A stretch of DNA of 64,000 nucleotides from Nocardioides sp. Root122 (GTDB lineage Bacteria > Actinomycetota > Actinomycetes > Propionibacteriales > Nocardioidaceae): assembly GCF_001425025.1 (NCBI RefSeq), contig NZ_LMDE01000015.1, positions 62,001-126,000 on the forward strand. Reading direction: 5' to 3'. Below are positions 24,887 to 33,762 of this stretch, piece after piece. The notes below the pieces were generated by a model that did no database searches, was not told the DNA's origin, and saw nothing but the letters and a program-made list of their open reading frames with translations. Every line of letters begins with the position of its first letter. Within the stretch, counting starts at the first letter, position 1. The position numbers were made by a program, and so were the translations under genes.

Positions 24887-25018
24887 TCAGTGAGGGGCCT
24901 TCGTCTTGCCCCACGTGATGTCGAGAGCGTCGGCGGCGGGAGCCATGCCGACTCCGGCAACTCCCAGCCCGAGCACGGCCACGAGGGCAGCGGCGGCGAT
25001 GCGGCGTACAGGGGTCAT
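24887..25018 (-). CDS. Very small secreted peptide (43 aa)
   Basis: A 43-residue open frame beginning MTPVRR, then a hydrophobic core (AAAALVAVLGLGVAGVGM) and an AxA-type cleavage site (APAADA). Cleavage would release about 12 residues ending in TWGKTKAPH. The ATG at 25018 has a GAAG/GAGG-like site 8 bases upstream; the frame extends further upstream but only through tRNA-flanking DNA. The layout is that of a real secreted peptide precursor. No family is recognised. It stands alone, convergent with the HTH regulator and just downstream of the tRNA-Ser terminator. It could be a signalling peptide, or a chance frame in GC-rich DNA. Confidence 0.5.
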   Translation of the reverse strand: MTPVRRIAAAALVAVLGLGVAGVGMAPAADALDITWGKTKAPH

Positions 25019-25158
25019 GAGCTCTTCACCTCGATGATCGATCGTCACAGGGGATGACACGATCATTCTCCCCCAGCCGGTACTGGCGCGTAACGCGGAA
25101 CAGACTGCAGGTCTGTGCATTGCAGGTTCCTGCAAATGCGGCGCTACGGCATGGCTGC

Positions 25159-25182
25159 GGCCCCCTTCCGTGGAAGGGGGCC
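25159..25182 (-). terminator. Terminator of tRNA-Ser(GCT)
   Basis: An 11-bp perfect stem with a 2-base loop (effectively a 9-bp stem with a 6-base loop), 8 bases downstream of the tRNA 3' end on the minus strand. Confidence 0.7.
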
Positions 25183-25190
25183 GGCCACTG

Positions 25191-25281
25191 CGGAGGCGGA
25201 GGGATTTGAACCCTCGATGGGGTTTTAGCCCCAAACCCGCTTAGCAGGCGGGCGCCATAGACCGGACTAGGCGACGCCTCC
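25191..25281 (-). tRNA. tRNA-Ser (anticodon GCT)
   Basis: A 91-nt class II tRNA. Acceptor GGAGGCG/CGCCTCC; anticodon stem CCCGC/GCGGG with loop CTGCTAA (anticodon GCT); long variable arm GGGGCTAAAACCCC, as expected for serine; T loop TTCAAAT. Reads AGC/AGU. CCA not encoded. Confidence 0.95.
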
Positions 25282-25344
25282 ATGCCCGACCAGCGCCGGG
25301 CGCACAGAAGGTTACAAGGCCGACGCCGCTCGCGCCGAATCAGG

Positions 25345-25806
25345 TCACAACTTGCGCAGCCCGTGGCCCCGCTGGAGGTGCGCCTGGACGTCGCGGACGA
25401 AGGCCTCGCGGTCCACGGCGAGCATCTCGACCGGGATGGTCGTGGTCCGGCCGTCCCGCAGCCGCAGCACCACGACCGGGGAGTCGGCGACGGTGGTGGT
25501 GACGGCGTCCTCGACGTCCTTCCAGCGCGCCGACGCGGCACCCACACCGCGCACCCACTGGACGCGGTAGCCCTCGGGGGTGAGCCGGGCGATCCAGCCC
25601 TTGGTGCGCCACGCCCACCCACTCGCCGCGAGGACCGCCACGGTGAGCAGCACCGGCACCAACAGGAAGACCGTGTGCAGGTCGAGGACCGCGATCGCCA
25701 GGGTGCTGGCCAGGATGAGCACCGCGACCGCCACCAGCGTCACGCCCAGCAGGCGTGCCGCCACGGCGGGTGCGAGGCGGTAGACGGTGGCGTTCTCGTC
25801 GGTCAC
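25345..25806 (-). CDS. Membrane PH-like domain protein
   Basis: A 153-residue protein. Two hydrophobic helices at about residues 17-40 and 43-65 are followed by a soluble beta-rich region (TKGWIARLTPEGYRVQWVRG ... VVVLRLRDGRTTTIPVEML) like bacterial PH (bPH) domains. The start is GTG 25806. Such proteins are common small membrane proteins of unknown role in actinobacteria. It lies between two tRNA-Ser genes and is transcribed toward tRNA-Ser(GCT), which is on the same strand. Confidence 0.7.
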   Translation of the reverse strand: MTDENATVYRLAPAVAARLLGVTLVAVAVLILASTLAIAVLDLHTVFLLVPVLLTVAVLAASGWAWRTKGWIARLTPEGYRVQWVRGVGAASARWKDVEDAVTTTVADSPVVVLRLRDGRTTTIPVEMLAVDREAFVRDVQAHLQRGHGLRKL

Positions 25807-25906
25807 GCCCCGATTTCACCACGCGCGCCCCACGCCCGCGGTCCCCGGGTCGCGCGCGTGGACGTTGGGTAGAGTCCCGCGGTGTGCGGCGCGCGTCGTC
25901 GTACGA

Positions 25907-25991
25907 GGAGGGGTGCCGGAGCGGCCGATCGGAACCGCCTTGAAAGCGGTCGTAGGGAGACCTACCGCGGGTTCGAATCCCGCCCCCTCTG
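25907..25991 (+). tRNA. tRNA-Ser (anticodon TGA)
   Basis: An 85-nt class II tRNA. Anticodon stem ACCGC/GCGGT with loop CTTGAAA (anticodon TGA), variable arm CGTAGGGAGACCTACC, T loop TTCGAAT. The acceptor is GGAGGGG/CCCCTCT, so the first pair is G1-U72 rather than G-C. CCA not encoded. Reads UCA and other UCN codons. Confidence 0.93.
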
Positions 25992-26024
25992 CAGAGCCTG
26001 AGCGGAGCGAAAGCTCTGCAGAGG
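25986..26024 (+). terminator. Hairpin overlapping the 3' end of tRNA-Ser(TGA)
   Basis: A perfect 12-bp inverted repeat (25986-25997 with 26013-26024) around a 15-base REP-like loop. The left arm includes the last six bases of the tRNA, so folding as a terminator would compete with the acceptor stem. A REP-like GAGCGAAGCGAGCG sequence follows at about 26045. Confidence 0.5.
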
Positions 26025-26122
26025 CATCTTGAACGGAAGGGCGTGAGCGAAGCGAGCGCTCCGCTGCACCTCGAACGGTCACCGGGACTGTCCGCGGGGC
26101 GAGCCCGGCTAGGCTCGCGCAG

Positions 26123-26995
26123 GTGACGAGCACCTGGTTCGAGTCCGCGGCCGACGCGACCGCGCGCCTGCGTGGCGTGGGCTACCTGACCGACGAGGCG
26201 ACCGCGCTGACGGCGTTCCTCGCTGGGGCGCTGGAGAAGCCGTTGCTCGTCGAGGGGCCGGCCGGCGTCGGCAAGACCGAGCTGGCGAAGGCGGTGGCCC
26301 GGGCGACCGGGGCCGAGCTGGTGCGGCTCCAGTGCTACGAGGGCCTCGACGAGGCGCGGGCGCTCTACGAGTGGAACTACAAGAAGCAGCTGCTGCGCAT
26401 CCAGGCGAGCCGCGGTGACGACTCGTGGAGCGAGACCCACGACGACATCTTCACCGAGGAGTTCCTCCTCACCCGGCCCCTGCTCAGCGCGATCCGTCGC
26501 GACACCCCGACGGTGCTGCTCGTCGACGAGGTCGACAAGACCGACGTCGAGGTGGAGGGCCTGCTGCTGGAGGTGCTGAGCGACTTCCAGGTGACCATCC
26601 CCGAGCTGGGGACCGTGACGGCGACGCGGCGCCCGTTCGTGGTGCTCACCTCCAACGCCAGCCGCGAGCTGTCCGAGGCGGTCAAGCGACGCTGCCTGTT
26701 CCTTCACCTCGACTACCCCGACGCCGAGCGCGAGCGGGCGATCGTCACCAGCCAGGTTCCCGGCCTCGACGACAAGGTGGCCGCCCAGCTCGTCGACGTC
26801 GTCGTACGCCTGCGCGAGCTGGAGCTGAAGAAGGCCCCCTCGATCGCGGAGTCCGTCGACTGGGCGCGCACCCTCATCGCCCTCGAGATCGGCGACCTCG
26901 ACGAGGCGACCGTCGCGCGCACGCTCGGCGTGGTGCTCAAGCACGCGTCCGACCAGCAGCGGGCGATCAAGGAGCTGAAGCTGGCCGTGGGATGA
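26123..26995 (+). CDS. MoxR-type AAA+ ATPase
   Basis: A 290-residue AAA+ ATPase of the MoxR/CoxD class. Walker A GPAGVGKTE (K51), Walker B VLLVDEVDK, sensor 1 LTSNASRE, and arginine-rich AVKRRCLFLHLDYP. MoxR ATPases act as chaperones that insert cofactors or activate partner proteins, usually with a VWA-domain protein. That partner is the next gene, 7 bp downstream. The start is GTG 26123; a TAGGCT hexamer 12 bp upstream suggests an almost leaderless transcript. The client is not apparent in the window. Confidence 0.9.
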   Translation: MTSTWFESAADATARLRGVGYLTDEATALTAFLAGALEKPLLVEGPAGVGKTELAKAVARATGAELVRLQCYEGLDEARALYEWNYKKQLLRIQASRGDDSWSETHDDIFTEEFLLTRPLLSAIRRDTPTVLLVDEVDKTDVEVEGLLLEVLSDFQVTIPELGTVTATRRPFVVLTSNASRELSEAVKRRCLFLHLDYPDAERERAIVTSQVPGLDDKVAAQLVDVVVRLRELELKKAPSIAESVDWARTLIALEIGDLDEATVARTLGVVLKHASDQQRAIKELKLAVG

Positions 26996-27002
26996 GTGCC
27001 GG

Positions 27003-28367
27003 ATGAGCCTGCTCGACACCCACATCGGTTTCATGGAGGCGCTGCGCTCCGCCGGGCTGTCGGTGTCGCTCGCCGAGGGGCTCGACGCGATCAGCGCGCT
27101 GGAGAAGGTGCACTGGCACGACCGGGAGACCGTGCGTGCCGCCTACGCCGCGACGCTCGTGAAGCGCCAGCCGCAGCGGGTCACCTTCGACGCCGTCTTC
27201 GACATCTACTACCCCCGGCTCATCGGCAGCGGTGTCGCCGGCGAGGACGCGGTGCCGGGCGAGGGCGTACGCGACTCGGGCCCCGAGCTCGACCGCTTCC
27301 GGGAGGCGTTGGCCGAGGCGCTCGCCGCAGGTGACCGGCAGGCGTTGCAGGACCTTGCAGTGGAGGCGGTGGCGCGCTTCGGGGCGATGCCCGGGCGCGG
27401 TCCCGGGCTCTCGAGCTGGTCGGCGTACACCTCCCTCCAGCGGGTCTCGCCGTCCGAGCTGATGGACCGCCTCGTGCAGGGGCTGCTGGCCGGCGGCCTC
27501 GACGAGGCGCAGGCACAGCGCGCGGCCGGCCGCCGGGTCGGCGACTTCACCCGGATGGTCGAGGGCGACGCGCGGCGGCGGATCGCCGAGGAGAAGGGGC
27601 CCGAGCACGTCGCCGACGTGACCGTGCGACCCACGATCGACCGTCTCGACTTCACCGCCGCCCGGCGCAGCGACCTCGACGAGATGCGGCGCGAGATCTA
27701 CCCGCTCGCCCGGCGCCTCGCGGCCAGGCTCACCAAGGAGCAGCACGCGCAGCGGCGGGGGCCCCTCGACGTACGCCGCACGGTGCGCGCGTCGATCGCC
27801 ACCGGCGGGGTGCCGCTCACCACGCACCACAAGCCCAAGCGGCCGCACCGCACGGACCTGGTCGTGCTGTGCGACGTGAGCGGGTCGGTCGCGAGCTTCG
27901 CCCAGTTCACCCTGCTGCTGGTCTACGCCCTGCGCGAGGCCTTCGGCGGCGTCCGGGCCTTCACGTTCGTCGACGACGTCGTCGAGGTCAGCGACCGGTT
28001 CCGGCCGGGCGCCGACGTGGTCGAGGTGATGGAGGGCCTGGCCGCGAGCATCTCGCACGCCGCGCTGTGGGGGCGGACCAACTACGGCCGCGCGCTGACC
28101 CGCTTCGCGGAGGACCACCCGGACGCGATCGGGCCGCGGTCCTCGCTGCTGGTCCTCGGCGACGCCCGGTCCAACTACAGCGACCTCGCCCTGCCCGTGC
28201 TGGCCGACCTCGCCGGGAGGGCGCGTCATGCCTGGTGGCTCAACCCCGAGCACCCGCGCCACTGGGGGACCGGCGACAGCGCCGCCGACCGGTACGGCGA
28301 GGTCGTGCCCATGACCGAGTGCCGCAACCTCGCCCAGCTCGGCGAGTTCGTGCACAAGATTGTCTGA
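27003..28367 (+). CDS. VWA-domain (CoxE-like) protein paired with MoxR
   Basis: A 454-residue protein. The C-terminal ~200 residues are a CoxE-type von Willebrand A domain with the MIDAS motif DVSGS (DLVVLCDVSGSVASF) and later GRTNYG and LGDARSNY. The N-terminal half is helical. It works with the MoxR ATPase in metal-site or complex maturation. The ATG follows the MoxR stop by 7 bp. A REP-like repeat begins five bases after its stop. Confidence 0.88.
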   Translation: MSLLDTHIGFMEALRSAGLSVSLAEGLDAISALEKVHWHDRETVRAAYAATLVKRQPQRVTFDAVFDIYYPRLIGSGVAGEDAVPGEGVRDSGPELDRFREALAEALAAGDRQALQDLAVEAVARFGAMPGRGPGLSSWSAYTSLQRVSPSELMDRLVQGLLAGGLDEAQAQRAAGRRVGDFTRMVEGDARRRIAEEKGPEHVADVTVRPTIDRLDFTAARRSDLDEMRREIYPLARRLAARLTKEQHAQRRGPLDVRRTVRASIATGGVPLTTHHKPKRPHRTDLVVLCDVSGSVASFAQFTLLLVYALREAFGGVRAFTFVDDVVEVSDRFRPGADVVEVMEGLAASISHAALWGRTNYGRALTRFAEDHPDAIGPRSSLLVLGDARSNYSDLALPVLADLAGRARHAWWLNPEHPRHWGTGDSAADRYGEVVPMTECRNLAQLGEFVHKIV

Positions 28368-28371
28368 GTTT

Positions 28372-28402
28372 GATGGCGCTCGCTCCGCTCGCGCGTGCTC
28401 GG
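28372..28402. repeat. 31-bp REP-like repeat, left copy
   Basis: A GC-rich element with GCTCGCTCCGCTCGCGCG at its core, directly after the VWA gene stop. An identical 31-bp copy in inverted orientation is at 35388-35418. The two bracket a 7-kb gene block. Confidence 0.8.
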
Positions 28403-28431
28403 CGCCCCCGGAGACGTCGTCTTCCCTCGGT

Positions 28432-28464
28432 GGTTGAGGTGCGAGCGCAGCGAGCCTCGAAACC
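28432..28464. repeat. REP-like imperfect palindrome
   Basis: A 33-bp imperfect palindrome with outer arms GGTT(G)AGG and CCTCGAAACC and core GCGAGCGCAGCGAGC, four bases from the stop of the minus-strand hydrolase-like gene. The type is familiar as a dispersed intergenic repeat in Nocardioidaceae and may also act as terminator. Confidence 0.6.
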
Positions 28465-28468
28465 CCTG

Positions 28469-29794
28469 TCAGCCGGCGAGGAAGCCGAGGTCGTGGAGGC
28501 GGGTGATCTCGGCGCGGACCTCGGGGTGCTCCGCGGTGTCGGCGGCGCGGGCGCCCTCGACGTAGACGTGGGTGCCCTCGGCCTCCCGGCCGTCGAAGAC
28601 GACGGTCAGCCGGTTGGCGATCGAGGCGTTGATCAGCGAGCCGAGGAGGGCCACCGGGTCGGAGCGATCTTCCAGCGACAGGACGCGGGTGTCGCCCGGG
28701 ATCCGCGGCACCTGCGCCGACGGAGCGCCGGCCGTGACGACCTGGTCGACGACGAAGCGCTCGGAGCGTGCGGTGGCCGCGATCTCTGCGGCGATGGCAC
28801 CTCCGGCCGCGGAGCCCACGAGCATGACGCGGGCGTCGTCGTCGGTGACCGCCTGCTCGATGGCCCGCACGACCTGTCCGGCCGAGGTCGTCGGGTCGGC
28901 GCCGACGAGGCGGAGCCGGCCGTCGGCGTGGCCGAGGTTGCCGGGGAGGTAGGCGATGTAGCGGCCGGTGCCGACCCGCTGGACGCTGATCCTGCGGTCG
29001 TCCGCCAGCAGGTTGGCCATCAGCTCCTCGAGCGAGCGGGGCGGGTGGCCCTCGCCGGCGTCGGCCTCGGGCGTCGGGTGCTCGGCCTCGACGAACGAGC
29101 CGGCGGAGTCGCGGAACGCGGCGACGGCATCGGTCGGGAACGTCTCGACGCCGATCGCCCGCAGCCCGCCGCGGGCGGCCTGGGCTCCCTGGTCCTTGGT
29201 CAGCACGCCCGCGGTGAGCAGCGAGCGCATGTGCAGGCCGTCGAGGAGGCCGCCCCCACCCGAGAGGTGGTCCATCAGCTCGGGGTTGTTCTCGGCGAGC
29301 TCGTTGAGGTAGGCCGTGACCCCGTCGCGGTCCATCGCGTCGGTCTCGATGAGGCCGGCGCTGACGATCGCACCGCCGAGCGCCACCTCGGGGGCGAGGT
29401 AGCCGATCGCGCGCCCGGCGATCGAGCCGAGCGTCTTGTAGGCGGCCTGCTGGAGCTCGTCGATCCACCGGTAGGTCAGCACCGTCGCGCGTACGACGAG
29501 GGCGTCGGCATCGAGCTCCACCGAGCGGGTCAGCAGGCCGTGCTTGCCGGTGGTGGCCGCGCGGATGTCCTCCTCGGCCTGTCCCCACGTGGCCCGCGAC
29601 AGCTCGCCGGAGTCGACCACGTCGTCGTCGGAGAGGATCTCCGACCCGAGCCGGGCGCGGGTGCGCATCTCGTTGCCCGAGGAGTCGAACAGGTCGGCCA
29701 GCGCGAGCATCTGGTCGTACTTGTCGGCCGCGACGGACGCCGAGGCCTCCTCGGGCGTCTCGCCCGGGCCGCGCGGGATGTCGAGGTTGCTCAT
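28469..29794 (-). CDS. T7SS-associated alpha/beta-hydrolase-fold protein lacking the Ser nucleophile
   Basis: A 441-residue protein. The N-terminal ~120 residues are helical and the C-terminal ~150 look like an alpha/beta hydrolase: VMLVGSAAGGAIAAEIA, then VVTAGAPSAQVP, DRSDPVALLG and GTHVYV. In related proteins the elbow reads GHSQGG; here it is GSAAGG, so the nucleophile position is Ala, though the Asp and His candidates remain. No signal peptide. The last gene of a three-gene set with WXG-like and EspG-like partners, overlapping the latter by 4 bp. It may be a secreted substrate or non-enzymatic scaffold. Family recognition is moderate; loss of the nucleophile is judged by motif only. Confidence 0.6.
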   Translation of the reverse strand: MSNLDIPRGPGETPEEASASVAADKYDQMLALADLFDSSGNEMRTRARLGSEILSDDDVVDSGELSRATWGQAEEDIRAATTGKHGLLTRSVELDADALVVRATVLTYRWIDELQQAAYKTLGSIAGRAIGYLAPEVALGGAIVSAGLIETDAMDRDGVTAYLNELAENNPELMDHLSGGGGLLDGLHMRSLLTAGVLTKDQGAQAARGGLRAIGVETFPTDAVAAFRDSAGSFVEAEHPTPEADAGEGHPPRSLEELMANLLADDRRISVQRVGTGRYIAYLPGNLGHADGRLRLVGADPTTSAGQVVRAIEQAVTDDDARVMLVGSAAGGAIAAEIAATARSERFVVDQVVTAGAPSAQVPRIPGDTRVLSLEDRSDPVALLGSLINASIANRLTVVFDGREAEGTHVYVEGARAADTAEHPEVRAEITRLHDLGFLAG

Positions 29795-30720
29795 GAGGTT
29801 GCCACCTGGGCCAGGACCGGGGCGAGCTCGGTCGCCAGGTCGTCGGGGTCGACGCGGACGACCGCCACCCGGGCGCCGTCGTCGTGGCGCGGGGTGAGGG
29901 AGTGCCAGCCGTCGCGGAGAAGCACCCAGGACACGACGCCGACCGCAGTCGTGGCGCGCTCGCCCACCTCGGCGGCGAGGATCCGGAGCCGGCCGCGGCT
30001 CTCGCTGTGAACGGCGGAGACCGCAGCGGCGGCCTCGGCGTCGCCCAGCGGGTCACCGTCGACGAGGACCGCACCGTCGGCCTGGCCGATCAGCACGGGG
30101 ACGAGGTCGGAGCGACCCGAGTGGAGCGCCTCGCCGATCGCGTCGGCGAGGGCATAGGGGACGTCGAGCCGCGCCGGCACGTGGGACGTGCTGAGCGGCA
30201 GGTCCTCGGGGACCGCGGTCACCCGGGCGAGCTCCACCGTCCACTGGTCGGCGGGGAACCAGGCGAGCTCGAAGACGATGCCGTCGCACGTCGACAGGCT
30301 GGCCACTGCCCCGCCGCTGTGGCGGTGCCACGCCTTGACCTGCATGGAGCCGGCCGCGACGTCGATGTCGAGCGCGAGCCGCGGAGTGGCGAGCAACCCC
30401 ACGGCCCCGACGACGCCGGGGTCGGCGCCGTCGTCGGTGAGCAGGCCACGGCGGCGCAGCGTGTCGTGCGGGTCGTGGAGCGTGCCGAGGGCGTCGGAGT
30501 ACGCCGAGTCCTCGACGGAGCCGCGGCTCTGGCCGAGCCGCCCCGACAGGGAGCCCGCGCCGGGGGCGTCGGCGGTCGCGAGGTCGAACGGCAGCGGTGC
30601 CCCTCCGGCGAGCTCGGCGACCAGTCGCAGCTCGGGCAGGGTCAGCGCGAGACGCCGGGCCATGCCGTCGAGGAAGCTCGCCGGCGGTGCCGGGGGCGTG
30701 GTCAGGTCGATGGTCACCAT
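29791..30720 (-). CDS. EspG-like (ESX secretion-associated) protein
   Basis: A 309-residue soluble protein with a layout like EspG-family proteins: LTLPELRLVAELAGG near the start, an (R)RRGLLTDDGADP segment near residue 100, VGLLATPRLALDIDV, then beta-rich sequence (GIVFELAWFPADQWTVELARV). EspG proteins are cytoplasmic chaperones for type VII secretion substrates. It overlaps the hydrolase-fold gene by 4 bp and starts one base after the WXG-like gene, so all three are probably made together and interact. Similarity is weak and pattern-based. Confidence 0.6.
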   Translation of the reverse strand: MVTIDLTTPPAPPASFLDGMARRLALTLPELRLVAELAGGAPLPFDLATADAPGAGSLSGRLGQSRGSVEDSAYSDALGTLHDPHDTLRRRGLLTDDGADPGVVGAVGLLATPRLALDIDVAAGSMQVKAWHRHSGGAVASLSTCDGIVFELAWFPADQWTVELARVTAVPEDLPLSTSHVPARLDVPYALADAIGEALHSGRSDLVPVLIGQADGAVLVDGDPLGDAEAAAAVSAVHSESRGRLRILAAEVGERATTAVGVVSWVLLRDGWHSLTPRHDDGARVAVVRVDPDDLATELAPVLAQVATS

Positions 30721-30721
30721 G

Positions 30722-31141
30722 TCAGAGCCCCGGGAGGTCGACGGTCAGCCAGTCCTTGTGACCGGCCGGGGGAGGGTCGAACGCCAGCAGGGCGGCCTCG
30801 GCGCCGTCGGAACCGGCGTCGCCGGTCTCGCTGGCCCGGGTGCGGGCGTCCTCGACGAGGGAGGCGGCCTTGTGGGCCCGCACCTCGATGGCCTCCTTGA
30901 GCGAGTCGACCTCGGTGAGGTGCCTGGCGAGCGACTCGGCCGCGGTCTCGTGCTGCGCAGCCGCCGCGCGCAGGTGGTCGGCCCGCTCCTTGATGCGCTC
31001 GCGCATCGCCTCGGCGGCCTTGCCGTGCCACGGCACCGCCTCGGCCTGGGAGACCAGACGTGCGGCGAGGGCGCGGATGTCGCCGCCCTGCTCACGCAGC
31101 TGGGCAACGCGCTTGCGGCCCGCGGCGGTGTCGCCGTACAT
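30722..31141 (-). CDS. WXG100-like helical-hairpin protein
   Basis: A 139-residue, almost all-helical protein. Two long helices flank a WHG turn (EAVPWHGKAAEAMRERI, W-x-G near residue 43), as in ESAT-6/WXG100 proteins, with an extra acidic/Pro C-terminal tail (FDPPPAGHKDWLTV). Longer than the ~100-residue WXG100 standard. Heads the operon with the EspG-like and hydrolase-fold genes. Probably a type VII secretion substrate or adaptor. ATG 31141 has GAGAGGG upstream. Confidence 0.7.
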   Translation of the reverse strand: MYGDTAAGRKRVAQLREQGGDIRALAARLVSQAEAVPWHGKAAEAMRERIKERADHLRAAAAQHETAAESLARHLTEVDSLKEAIEVRAHKAASLVEDARTRASETGDAGSDGAEAALLAFDPPPAGHKDWLTVDLPGL

Positions 31142-31360
31142 CGATCACACCCTCTCGTCGGCGGACCCCTACCCGCGGGGCGGTCCGTCCAAACGTGCTC
31201 CGGCGAACGATTCTGACGCACCGGACCGCCCGGGTCGACCCGCCCCGGGCGGCGGGCGGGCCCCGGCGTCGCGACCGTGGAATCCGCGTCCGAGGGGCAG
31301 GGCCCGACCGATAGGATCGCGGCACTGACCAGCCCGTCTCGCCGATGGCACGAGGATTGC

Positions 31361-32878
<1,518 letters not shown>

Positions 32879-32893
32879 GCCGGCGCCGGGGGC

Positions 32894-33397
32894 TCACTCC
32901 GAGCCGGTCGCCTTGCAGATCGTCGCGTCGGACTCGGCGACCACGGACTCGACCTGCTTCTTGCGCAGGGCCGTGAACTTCTCGCCGACCACCACGACGA
33001 CCCCGACGCCGATCGGGTTCCCGGGGACGACCTCGGCACCCTTGAACTGCTTCTGGACCAGCTTGACCGCCGGGTTGGTGGGGTCGGAGCTCCAGATCTG
33101 CGTGGTGGCGGCCGGCTGTGGCGAGTCGGCGACGTCGCCGGCGACGAACCCGCGCTCCGCCAGCTGGGCGCTGGTCGAACCGGCCAGCCCGCTGCGGCCG
33201 CTGCCGTTGAAGACGCTGACCACGACCTGGTCGCGGCGCACCTCGCTGCCGGCGGTGATCGTCGCGTTCTCGCAGATCGGGACGGGCTCGTCCTTGGGGA
33301 ACGGCTCGGTGAACGCCGCCCACCCCCAGAGGCTGGCCACGACGACGAGCAGCGCCAGGACGGCGAGGGTCAGCGCCGAGCGCAGGGCACCACTCAT
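32894..33397 (-). CDS. LytR_C-domain membrane-anchored protein
   Basis: A 167-residue protein. One membrane helix at about residues 8-30 is followed by an extracytoplasmic LytR C-terminal-type domain (VVSVFNGSGRSGLAGSTSAQL ... ERGFVAGDVADS). These domains occur with or without the LCP catalytic part, which is absent here. Probably cell-envelope related. Overlaps the upstream gene by 4 bp (ATGA). Confidence 0.8.
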   Translation of the reverse strand: MSGALRSALTLAVLALLVVVASLWGWAAFTEPFPKDEPVPICENATITAGSEVRRDQVVVSVFNGSGRSGLAGSTSAQLAERGFVAGDVADSPQPAATTQIWSSDPTNPAVKLVQKQFKGAEVVPGNPIGVGVVVVVGEKFTALRKKQVESVVAESDATICKATGSE

Positions 33398-33693
33398 CGG
33401 TCGCCGGCCTGGTGCACCCGAGCGTGCAGCACGCTGCGCTGCTGCAGGGCGGCCCGCAGCGCACGGTGCAGCCCGTCCTCGAGGTAGAGGTCGCCGCGCC
33501 ACTGCACGACGTGGGCGAAGAGGTCGCCGTAGAACGTGGAGTCCTCGTCGAGCAGCGCGTCGAGCTGCAGGGTGTCCTTGGTGGTCACCAGCTCGTCGAG
33601 CCGGACCTGGCGCGGGGGCAGCTCGGCCCATTCGCGGGAGGTGAGGCCGTGGTCGGGGTAGGGCCGGCCGACGCCCACCCGCTTGAAGATCAC
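33394..33693 (-). CDS. Conserved actinobacterial protein (often labelled VapB-family antitoxin)
   Basis: A 99-residue protein with conserved segments GRPYPDHG, LDELVTTKDTLQLDALL, EDSTFYGDLFAHVVQW and EDGLHRALRAAL. Homologues in Streptomyces and relatives are annotated as VapB-type antitoxin, but no toxin gene lies next to it, so that label should not be trusted. It is coupled to the LytR_C gene (ATGA overlap), an association that suggests an envelope role. The start is GTG 33693. Function unknown. Confidence 0.8.
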   Translation of the reverse strand: MIFKRVGVGRPYPDHGLTSREWAELPPRQVRLDELVTTKDTLQLDALLDEDSTFYGDLFAHVVQWRGDLYLEDGLHRALRAALQQRSVLHARVHQAGDR

Positions 33694-33762
33694 GCTGGGA
33701 TCATAACGACGCCGTCGGAGGGACACCTCGTCGCCGACCGTCCCGCTGGCTAGTCTCCCCGT

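Noticed and set aside
25907..26070. tRNA attachment site for an integrated element
   Set aside because: Only a ~10-bp echo of the tRNA end is present next to it, and housekeeping-type genes follow; no distal direct repeat or integrase was found.
28469..31141. Toxin-antitoxin or prophage module
   Set aside because: No integrase, phage or toxin genes; WXG/EspG features and codon use match the chromosomal T7SS genes.
30840..31328. Plus-strand open frame opposite the WXG-like gene
   Set aside because: Arg/Ser/Ala-rich shadow with no ribosome site; the minus-strand frame has the helical WXG pattern and operon overlaps.
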